Notes under the pieces: model-generated
The model's input: the letters and a program-made list of their open reading frames with translations, nothing else
Told to the model about the DNA's origin: nothing
The model's database searches: none
Assembly (NCBI RefSeq): GCF_021869535.1
Contig: NW_026262712.1
Location: 47,412,884-47,476,883 of the forward strand
DNA from: Mytilus californianus
Lineage: Eukaryota; Mollusca; Bivalvia; Mytilida; Mytilidae
Length of the DNA: 64,000 nucleotides
Direction of reading: 5' to 3'
In this document: positions 37,701-50,000 of the stretch, in pieces
How the letters are laid out: every line of letters begins with the position of its first letter
Position numbering within the stretch: the first letter of the stretch is position 1
Position numbers and translations under genes: made by a program

Positions 37701-40700
37701 GAACAATTTATTATCAGGTTTTTGATTGTACCAAGTGTACTGGTAAGAAGAATAGACAATTTAGTAGTGGAACAATGGCTTGAAGACGAAATGAATCTAT
37801 ATTTGTAAGGTGTTTTGTGTAGCTTCGGAAGCCAATACATAGTTGGGACTTTCATTGTATTTGGTTCTGCTTGTAAAGCGGTAACTAAAAGTTTATGTTT
37901 GTTACATATGTCGTTTTCTGAAAATGGAGTCAGTTGGAATGTTGGTGAATTGGTGATTTCTTTACCTTTTTTAAGATTAAGATAAATCTTTTTCCGGACA
38001 CCAAACTATTTAGATATGATTTTCTAAAGTTTGTGACGACCAGTCGCGGAAAGGTCAAGATTACGTGGTTACGGGATTTATTGTGCACCTTTTATTACTA
38101 ATCTTGAGTCATCAACATACATCTGATGTGCTGTTCGGCCTAATTATAAATTTTATTAGTACGATTGATATTGGTTTGATAACTGTGACCAAAAACAATT
38201 TACCTATGTAAAAATAAGGAGATATGGTATGATTGCCAATGAGACAACTATCCACCAAATTTCAAATGTAGTGGATGTAATCAAATATCGGCGACCGTAC
38301 GGCCTTCAATAATGAGAAAAACCCACACCGTATAGTCGGCTTTAAAAGGCCTCGACATGAAAAACATGAAACAATTCAATTGAGAAAACTAACAGCCTAA
38401 TTTATAACAAAACAATTTACGAAAAACAAATTTGACAGTCATAAATCAACGAAAAACCACTGAACTTCAGGCTCCTGACTTGGGACATGCACATACAGAA
38501 TGTGGCGGGGTTAAACATGTTTGTGAGCGCTCAGTCCTCCCCCTAACCTGGGTCATTGGTGTAACAGCACAACATAAGAACAATCAGTTGAAAAGGCTTA
38601 ACTCAGCAGATCGATTCAAAGCAGAAAAACATCAAACAAAAACACAGACGGGACGTGGCAGGGTATTTATCCATTCCTCATCCCTAACAACAAAAAAGAG
38701 TACTCAGAATTACTAACAGCTAGTTCAAAGCGAATTACAAATAAGAAAAAAATCATGTATCTAAAACTAAAATACCAATCAGTACACATCCAGCATCCAA
38801 CGGATGTATTGTAAAGACATCTATAACAGTCTGAGAAAAACATGACCTTGGGCAATGCCAAAATATAGGTATCGACAGATTGTAGTTCCATGAAAGTACA
38901 TATGTGTAGAACAATACTATTTAGTATGGATTTAATTTACTAATAAAAAATTCAATATCTATACCAATAAAAACAATATCCAAAGATATAATTACAGTTT
39001 CGAATTGATAACCTTTTAGAATAAATTTATTTAAAGGATTGATAAGTTTACCCGGATCGTATCTTAATTTTCGGGCTCGGTTAACAACATCACCGTTGTA
39101 AATAAGTTTTCTACAGCTACAGCCAAACTTGCAAACCAAATATTTGTATCATTGGAAGAATTTAGGAATGGTTTTACGTAATTTGTGGTAACGAAGTCCC
39201 TCACTTAATAATCTAATAGTAATACGTATACATAGATTACGCTCATTGAAATCCAAAACGTCACTACAGATAAGGACATAGCGAACGAGTTGGATTATAT
39301 ATACACCGTAAGACGGTGCCAATGAAACATCGCCGTCCAAAAAAGGAAAATTAACAATAGGGAAAGAAAAATCATTCCTTTTGTCGTAAATATTTGTGTA
39401 GAGCTTCTGGTGTAACACTGAAATATCTAAATCTAGGAAAGGACAGTTATTGCTGTTAATATTTGATTTATTAGGATGAATTTCCTTAGTATATTTAGAG
39501 AATTCTTGATTATTTAATGAAAAAATATCATCAAGATAACGGTAAGTGTTGTTGAATTTACCAATTAAATGAGAGTTAGACGATTCTTTACTGAGTTTGG
39601 CCATAAACTGTGATAGTCTATTCTTTGTTCGCCTTATTAGTTAAATGCTTTATGGTGTTTTGTATTGGAATCCCAAATTTAAAGCGTGAGAATACTTAAT
39701 AATTTTATTCAAGCCTTTAAAGCAAAACAATGCACTTATTATTAAATTGTTTACTAGTATATCAAAACAATTTTAAGGGAAGTAATCTGTTTCTCTATAC
39801 TTAGAGAACAATGTGTGTGTCCTTTAATATCAAAATGATGAGATGTGGTATGATTTTCAATGAGACAACTATCCAACAGATTAAAAATTAAGTGAAAGTA
39901 TGCAATTTAAGGCCTTCGTACGGCCTTCAACAATGAGAAAAACCAATACAGTATAGCCGACATGAAAAATGTTAAACAAATCAAGTGAGAAAACTAACGG
40001 CCTTTTTTATACAAAACCATTTACGTAAAAAAAAATACCAAACACTTGTTTGACAGACATGAACCAATGACAACCACTGTATTAAAGGCTGCTAAATTGG
40101 AACAGGCACATTCAAAATGTGGCAAGGTTAAACTAGTGTGAAAGCGATCATACCTCCTCCTAACCTGGGTCAGTGATGTAACACAACATAAGAACACACT
40201 GTAAAAATCATTCGCTATTGGTTTAAATCAAAAGATCAACACAAGGCACACACAACTACTATTATAAGAAGAATAGACACAAAGCTCCGAAATAAGAGTA
40301 CTTTAGATGTCGTTGGTCGGGTTGTTGTCTTTTTGAAGCACTCTCCGTTTCCATTCTCAATTTTATATCGAATATCGTCAGAAAGCGGGCATTCCATCAG
40401 AAAATGTTTTTTCAGTCCCTACCCTACAAGTCTCACAAAACAAACAAACTCTGTTTTCTACGGATGTAAGCGGCCTGGAGTATCTTCCGGTTCCGTGCGC
40501 TAGCGTAAGAACCTATGTGTGTTTCTTCGGGAGGCAGATTTCTAAAAGTTTTAAACTGGTTTCAGAATTCCACATTTGACTTCTATGTAAAATAGTTATT
40601 ATTTCATTAATAAATACTGTTAAAATTAATGTTACAGAAAAAGAGGAACGAAAAAGCTCTTCCGTTCACTGCTAACCTAACAGAATTATTGGAAGATAAT

Positions 40701-41035
40701 GTGGAGCAGGTTTATCTATTTTTGGCATTGCATTGGAATATTTGTGGATATGCACGTGTATTTTTTTTAATCACGCCAATCCCCTCCCCACACAAAGAGT
40801 TACATGTACTTACCTTTTCGATTGCAATATACTGCTACAGTCAGTAGTATGGTTACCATAATAACAGAAGCACTTATTACAGGTATCAATATATTTGCTA
40901 AAAAAAAAAACACGATCGAAATAAATCTCAAGCAAAATGTCGCGCATACTGATTAACATAAGCTGACTTATATAACGAGCAGAAATTAAATTTTTGTGCA
41001 AAACGAATCCCACAAAGCTGGAGGGATATAACAGG

Positions 41036-41078
<43 letters not shown>

Positions 41079-44000
41079 TACATCATCATATAAGTTATGT
41101 ATCTATACATTATTTTTGTCACCATTACAATCACGAGTGATAAATATAAATGGAAAAATAATGTCAAATGAATTCCAAGAGTCTGACTTAACCGCAGAAA
41201 ATATCCATTAGTTCATATACTTATTACTCGAACCTGTATGTGTATACCATGTATAAACACAAAAAGAGCGACGATAATGGTTTCGGCCGAACTCTTGAAC
41301 AAAAGGATGCAAGTTATTGTAAAAAACGAAAGAAAAAAAAAAAAAAGAACACACAAACAACCCTCCCCCGCCCCTCCCCCCCCCCCCAAAAAAAAAAACA
41401 CACAGTAAAATTGAGAATGGAAATGGGGAATGTGTCAAAGAGACAACAACCCGACAAAGGAGCAGACACCAGCCAAAGGCCACTAATGGGTCTTCAACAC
41501 AGTGAGAAAATCCCTGTGAAGTAGTATGCATATAAAAATCCCTGTGAAGTAGTATTCATATAAAAATCCCTGTGAAGTAGTATTCATATAAAAATCCCTG
41601 TGAAGTAGTATTCATATAAAAATCCCTGTGAAGTAGTATTCATATAAAAACCCCTGTGAAGTACATGTAGTAGGCATATAAAAACGAAAATAATACCATT
41701 TATTGTTGTTTGTTATATTCCGAATTTTGTAATAGTAAAGAGTCAAAGATGAAATGTAACTAGCCATGTCATTTCCAGGCTGATGGGGGAAACTAGTCTA
41801 TTGTGGGTTTATTGCATATTTATCCAATACATACTGAAACAAAACTATCTGTCACGTTAATGTTGAAATACAAATGACGCGAGTCGTTTTGAATATCGGT
41901 ATAAAAAGACTCCGTATTGGATTTCGTTTTTTTAATTAACGAACGCACTAATTACAAAATGTACTAAGGTCAAAATCAATGTATTTTATTGGCACTTATT
42001 GATCTCCAATAGCGTATTTGAATACAAATTTCAAACTCATTAAATTTTCTACAATACACACAGTTCTCTGCTTTTTTTTTTAGAAAATGTAATTTAAACG
42101 TGTTGTTATAAAGTTTGCATAAAATTTGTTTCAATGAACGCTTCAAGAACTTATTTAATTTGTCTTTTAAATTAAATTCATGATGCATTTCTCTATCACA
42201 CATAGCATGCGGAGCGTAACAGATACTCTCGGACTATCATAAACTCGGCCTATAACAAACACGGTCTACCATTATTTATATAAAGAAATAAAGGTAACAA
42301 AATCGGCCTATGATTTGTAGATTGTGATGTTACTGGTTTTTTTTCTACTTTTTTACATAATTTTACATAATTTATAACAACTTTATGTACGAATTTATTA
42401 GATAATGATAAATATTTTTGAAAAAAAATATAGAAATGAATTTAAATAAACTTAAGATAAAATATGTGTTTATAACAAGTACAGTTTAATTGAAAAATAT
42501 GTTTGAATTTAATACTTTAAAATGAGTATAAAAAACTTCTATTTGGAATGTTGTTATGTATTTCTCGTTTGTACTTTTATCTTGATAGTATGTTTTATTT
42601 ATTGGTAAATGGTGTTTAAATGATTGGCTTGTGTGTATGTTTGTACTGTGTTTAATCTTAAGTGTTCATAATTGGTATACAAGCAAAGAGAAATTAGATT
42701 GGCAGTGAATGGCTTGAAACGTATAACTAACATATAAATGATGTTTTCAACAGAAAGTATACGTAATTGTACTAACTTATAAGTTGACGATCTAGACCAT
42801 TAATATTTCTTGATAAACTTCTTACGTATATCAGTATAATTTTGACATTGTAAAATAAAATGAAATTCATCCTCTATTACATTTAGATCACACATAATAC
42901 ACACATTCTATTTTATCTACTAATTCCATAAAAACATCCAGTTTCAATACATAAATTGTGTGAGGACAGACAAATTTTTGTTATCCATTTAAGAGGCATT
43001 TATATATAGAGGAATACATTTTCGTAAATAAAATTGTAATTATATATAGATCTACATTTGACACAATATATTTATATATTCTACACTTTGGTAATGTTTC
43101 AAGCATAAAATGTAGCTCTTGCTTAGCTTTTATAACCGTTGTTTGGTTAATTGTAAAATGAACTATCCAAACAAAGTACCCATTAATTGTCCCAATAATC
43201 ATTCATACCAAGATCATGTAACAGTGTATTAATACAAGTTGCCAAGTTTTCACATTTATTACTATTTGCTACTAATTTGATTCTATGTACTGTGAAGTCA
43301 CTAGGTGTTTGGTTAATTACTATTTCATGTAATTACAGGTAGTCAACAGTACACGTGCCAGTTATTAGTTTAAAAATTAAGGTGATTAAAAAGGTGTCAC
43401 CAATACACGTGGCAGTATGATATATGTCATATTCCCAGTTCAACTAAATGAGTCAAGCATATAATAAAAAGGATATAAAAATAAGAGAAAAGAAAAGAAA
43501 AGCCAAATAAGTGGTTACTTTTCATTGTCAACTGAAATTAGTCTTACTTTTCTTTTTATATCTAGTTAACGTAACTTACATTTCTTGCTTGTAAAGTGTT
43601 CAAAAATAAATCATTCAATTATTTTGACTCATAATTAATTTAAAATAAAGTACTGCTAATTAATTTCAAATAAAAAAAATAACATCCATTATCATACTTA
43701 TATTCTTGTAGTAGTCCGAGTTTGTTATAGTCCGAGTTTGCTATAGTCCGATTTTGTGAGGCCGATTTATTGAGGTCTATTGTGTTATAAGCCGAGTTTG
43801 TTATAGTCCAAGTTTGTTTATATGGGCCGAGATATCAGGGAGTCAATGTAAACTGTCGTTTGGAAGACGCTGTTTTATTTACACACCATAAACATGCCGA
43901 AACGTTCAGAGTGACATATATTTCAGGCTGAAGACGGTCACATTCATTTAAAAAAGCATTTTGTTAGCAGACAATCGCACTACTTCAAGTTTGGGCAACG

Positions 44001-47000
44001 AGTCTGTAGATTATCACAAAGCTCATTTCTTGTCGACCTAATAACTATTTCAAACATGATTTTATCAGTTTAATGGGCGCATTTCGATATACTGTTTACT
44101 TTCGCTTCTCATGTTTTTGTTAGGTATCATATATTTTTCAGCCCGAATCAGGCCTATGAATTGTTGAAGAATGACCTGTAATCTATTGTTTAACTTAAAG
44201 TCTTTGTTTTTTGCCTTTTGTCATGGTCTATGGATAGTTGTCTCATTGGCAATCATATTCAACTCCTAGTTTTATTAAACCCTTTTGATTCTGAATCTCT
44301 CATGCAATGACAGTACCTTTCCAATTAGTATTTATGTGTTGCGTCTAAATATGTATTTTAACACTTTATAGTGACTGAAAAGGGTTAACAAATCATCATA
44401 AAATATAAAAGACACTTCCAAACAGCACCAGATCATTTGAAATTGCAGCTTATTGAAGGAAACTGAGTAACTTAGATGTGGATAGTTTAATTTCAAAATA
44501 AAACATGCTGAATTGTTGTGAAAGGAAATAAAACACAAAAAAAAAACAACAGGTAAATACTGTAGTTAATTAATAAAGATTTCATTACGTCATTATTTCT
44601 GTATTGGCCTTGTTATTGGTCCTCGTCCACCTGTATTGGCCTTCGGCTTCGCCTCAGGTCAATACAGCAAGCCTCGGACCAATAACAAGACCAATATAGA
44701 AATAATCACGTAATAATATCATAATACACCCATAGAATGAAAAGTGAAGAAACTGAAATTAAATGTTATTTAATAAATAAAAAAAAAATATGTCGTAAAA
44801 TATAGTTTGTCCAATCTGCACGTTGACGCCCATGATTAGTTCTTGAGCTATAGCTAAAAGCTTTAAATTACAAAAAAATCATATTTGAAGCTAGCATCCA
44901 GAACTTAAATTCAGGATAGGTATAAACGTGTATGTTCCCATACACAATTTGGAGAAACGTCCATAGTTAACGGCATTGTTCTCTCAATGGCGTGCTTTCT
45001 CTATAAGCCTGTATCTTTTATGACAAGTAACGCATAACAATCAGTAATCTAAATAAAAAAATGGAGCTGAAAAATTTAAGCAAATTTAATGCGTTTTCAA
45101 TAATTACCTGTATTACTGTCTTTGTCTTTTGGTCGGTTGTTGATATCAGTTAATTTGATGATAACTGTCCGGGTACCTCTGTCTGTAAAATCTATGAAAT
45201 ATAAAGTAAAGAAACATTGAGCAAAACATGTTTTGATTTCACTATTTGCTTTATAACAGGATATCACAGTTTTTCGTCTATGTCTGTTAACTTATCAAGT
45301 TATGAAATTAAGGAGATGTGGTATGATTGCCAATGAGACAACTATCCACCAAAGTTCACATAAAGTGGATGTAAGCAATTAAAGGCAACCGTACGGCCTT
45401 CAACAATGAGAAAAACCCATACCATATAGTCTTTTATACAAGGCTCCAACAAGAAAAATATGATACAATTCAAACTAACGGCTTGTTTTATAACAAAACA
45501 ATTTTCGAAAAATAATTATGACAGCATGAACCAAGGACAACTACTGAACTACAGACATCTGACTTGGGACACGCACATAAAGAATGTGGCGGTGTGAAGC
45601 ATGTTTGTGAGCGGTCAACCCTCTCCCTAACCTTGGACAGTGGTATAACAGCACATCATAAGAACAAACTATAAAAATCAGTTAAAAAATGCTTAACACA
45701 TCAGATCGACACAAAGCAGAAAAAACATCAAACAAAAACACAGACTGGACGTGGCAGGGTATTTATCCATCCCTCATTCCTAACAACTAAAAATACAACA
45801 ATTACAGATCTGAGAGTACTCGCAGTTACTGACAGGTAGTTCAAAGCCAATAACTAATAATAATAAAAAAATCATGTATTGTAGACTAAAATATCAATCA
45901 GTACACATCCAACATCAATGGATTTAGTGTATTGAGTAGTATTGTCGGTTCAGTTTTGCCCCCCCCCCCCCACAAAAAGCATGACCTGCCCCAAATATTA
46001 TATATGGCCCTAATGACGTCACCGGAAGTAAGGAAGACGAATCACGACGGATGCATGTTCACCATATTTGAATATAACAGTATGACTCACGTAGAACCAT
46101 GCCAATACGATGAGTCATACCGAATGCACGCGCGCCACTTCAGGACGTGTCGACATTATAGGTACGTTCATTAAACAAGAGTATGTCTCCCTATTTGGAA
46201 AATTCAAAAATTTAAAAATTTTTGAATTTAGAAAATAAAATAAAAAAATTAAAAAAATTTAAATTTAAATTCAAAATTCAAAAATTAAAATTTAAAATTA
46301 AATCACAAAAATTCAAACATTCAAAAATCGAAAAAAAAAATCAAAATTAAATTAAAAATTCAAAAAAAAAAATAAAATAAAAATTCTCAATAAAGAAAAT
46401 GGATCGACAAAAAATCACTGCTTGAAACTGATCACCTTTTTTAGCGTCTATAAGAATGCCTGAAGCAACGCTTGTTACTAAACGATGGATGAATTTACCT
46501 GTACGTATCGAGCGAGGATCCTCTTTCCTTTTTTGAAAATAACAACGGTGGCGCATTCACGATTCAACTTCATAAAAGCTACACATTAGACGGAGAATGG
46601 GAATGTGCACTGCTAGAGTTATCGTTCGTTCCAAAATTTCCAATACCAACGAGATCGGTCTCCTTTTGCTCGGACTATGTGATCGACACGTACGCCCGGG
46701 AAATGTCTCTGTCGATACTTCAATCGGCAGGGGTTTTGAACTAAGATATCGCGGATATCGTATAGGAAAAACCGATTTACCTCAAAGTCACCGGAAACGA
46801 ATTGCACCGAATCGAATTCGTCTTGAGAGATACTAATCTCAAAGTATGTCGCTCGAAGGATGACCACCTGTTTTTCTTGCTGCATTTTCGCAAGAAACCT
46901 ATAAGAGGAGATTGTATTCACATGCAGAAAAGGTGAACATGTTTCAGTGCAACTTATGTCGAAGCGTGTATGCTTGGCCACATGATCTTCGAAGACCTAT

Positions 47001-50000
47001 GAAAAACAAACATACGCAGCAGCTGCAGCAGCAGCAGCAGCAGTTCCTTCCTCCGGAAGAGGTATACGAATTTTCTGGGTGGCAGCAGCATCAGCCTAAG
47101 CAGCAGCAGCAGTCGCAGCAGCAGCCTAAGCAGCAGCAGCAGCAGTCGCAGCAGCAGCATCAGCAGCAGGGCCTTCCCCTGAAAGAGGCGCAAGAATTTT
47201 TGTATCTGAAACCCGGAACAGCAGAATCGTCAAGACTTCGAACTGATGTCTTGCAGACGGGCAATAGAGTCGACATCTCTGAAGAAATGAAGGGCCACGA
47301 TAGTTCAGAATCGTCAAGAATGCGAACTGATGTATTGCAGACGGGCAATGGAGTCGACACCTTGAAGAAATGGACGGCGACGATAGTTCCGACACTGAAA
47401 GTACAGCGTCAGATATAAAGGATGACAGAAATGATCTAATAGCTTATCGAGATTGCGGACTGGTCTTTGCACACTATCGGGGTTTAGAGAACCATAATTG
47501 TCGAATGAAATCGATTCGCCTACCAATGTCTGGCGAGGCACTAGAGGGAATTTTGAGAGGAACGTCGGCCACCGTTTGCTGTGCAGACGACTTACCAGCC
47601 TATGTGAGTGACAGACCTAAACCTACGTGGTCAACACGGACAACTGTAACCAGGAGGGAACTCATTGGGTGGCCTTTTATTTTCCTATATCGGGACCGCC
47701 CGAGTTTTTTGATTCCCTAGGAGGAGCACCAGAGACATACCAGCAACATTTTAGAAATGTTCTCATCGTTAACGGACCCCAGTTCCGTTTTTCTCGATGT
47801 CAAATTCAACCCGACTTTTCGGAAACATGTACACTATACTGCGCCTATTACGTGAAAATGAGATGTCAGTGTATCAACATGGAAGATGTAGTGAATGACT
47901 TTTCATCTGTCGACCTGGATGCCAACGACAGAAAACTCATTGCGTTATTTTCATTCTAATAATTTGGTACACAATCAATCAGCTTTGATGTAATATTGAT
48001 CTTAATAGAAAATTTGCTCATATCATCTTTTTTTTTACTTTATTCCGTGTGTATGTGTGTAAACAACATAAAAGCCACCGTATTACACCAATGTCCAGTT
48101 AGGGGAAGGTTTGCCGCCAACAAACTAGTTTAACCCCGCCACATTCTGTATGTGCCTGCTCAAAGTCAGGAGCCTGTAATTCAGTGGTTGTTGTTTGTTG
48201 CTATATATTATATTTGTTTTTCATTCATAGTTTTGTACATAAATCAGGCCATTAGTTTTCTCGTTTGAATTGTTTAACATTTGTCATTTCGGGGCCTTTT
48301 ATAGCTGACTATTTCGTATATGTGTTTTGCTCATTGTTGAAACTTGTACTGTGACCTATAGTTGTTATCTTCTATGTCATTTGGTTTCTGGTGAAGAGTT
48401 GTCTAATTGGCAATTATACCAAATCTTCTCAGTTTTATACGTACCTCTTAGTTTTGGGTTTGTAGGTATACGTAAGTGTCTTCAAATGGTTGTTGATTCG
48501 ATTAAACACTTATATCAGTTATTCCAAATACTAAATCTCTAGTTATTTTAACATTGTATAAAGTTTGCTTTTATATTTGAACTATTCAGAACTAGTTAAA
48601 TAACAAACAAAAAAGAAGACCGTGTTGAAAATGAGAATTGGCGACGCTGCTGATTATTAAGGAAAAGTGACAATCACCATTGTATGAAAATGTATGAAAA
48701 AAGAAAAGATCACAAGGGTATAGAGTTATAGTTCCTTGAACTGTTCCAGTTTTGTAGGAAGACCTACGTCGGGAAGGGTGTCGATTTGGCTGTTTAATAC
48801 AGTCACGTCCAATCGTAATGCAAACATTTGTATTGCATTGATTGGCCAGCGCTCAGAGAGTGACAAGCACGTTTTTCGTATTCAGTTGTTCCCTTTCACC
48901 AACAGTACCAACAAAACCTACCAAATCGATTATCTGTTATATACGTTATCGTTCTAAGTTTTGGTACGATTCAAATATTTGACACTAAATATAATATAAC
49001 TGCAAGTGACTTCTAGCAGTCATCAGGGAGATGGAAATGTGTATGATTGATTCGCAAGGTACCTGATCTTGAGGTCATCAGGGCATACATTTTGAGCAGT
49101 AAATATCAATACCAAATTTGACCTATATCTTATGTCCTTGACATTGAGTAATAATGTCACGGACTTGGTCAAGAGGCACTTTAATTATCACCAAGTGATG
49201 AACGGACGAACGTACGGACGGAGAGAGGGTATATTAATAAAGCTCTAAATGGCCACTAATGATATTTCAGCTTTTGGCTAAATGAACCATCATTCGAATT
49301 CAAACTTAATATAAATACAGCATATAAAAAAAGGTAACATTTGGTCCAATTGATTAACAAATATAATAATGATCCAATATATAAATTGGATTGCCAGACT
49401 ACTATGTGATATTCGTCTAAAATGATTGTACTAGTTATTCTCTAAAAATACACCATAGACATAGCAAAAAAATAAGACAAGCAAAGAAAAGAAAAGAAAA
49501 TAATAAGCTGCAAATGTAAGATTTGGTACGCAAAAGAATTTCAAATATTAAATATTGTATTACCTGTTCCATTAAAAGACAAAGTTGACACCTTAGAGAA
49601 TACTACTAATTGTTCTTCGTCTTTAATATGAAATCTTATGTCACATGAAAAATATGTTTTAGTGTTCAACTGTTTTTTCAAAACAAAAAAGCGTGAAAAC
49701 TCATTTCCAGAGGAACTGCAGTTGCATTCACGTCTAGAACACTCCCCATACGAATAGGTACATTTTCCTGTGGCATTGTTATAAGTTATACTGTCCACTG
49801 AATTGTCGTTTATTAGAAACTCCGCATGATTTTCATTAGGTGTTCTGCATGAAGAACAAGTCAACAACAGCCTTTGAGTATCGTCTTCTTGAACGATTTT
49901 ACCAACCAGATTAACGATCGTAGAGGCAGTTTTATCTGCTGAAAAACAAGAATAACGATAATGTTTTGTAGAAAAGTACATATGTTTATCACGCAAATCT

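Noticed and set aside
41208..41531. Open frames of up to 107 codons on both strands
   Set aside because: They run through a poly-A/poly-C tract and a retroelement tail; the composition is low-complexity.
46954..47395. Poly-Leu and poly-Ala open frames on the minus strand
   Set aside because: They are the antisense of the CAG repeat in the plus-strand zinc-finger remnant.
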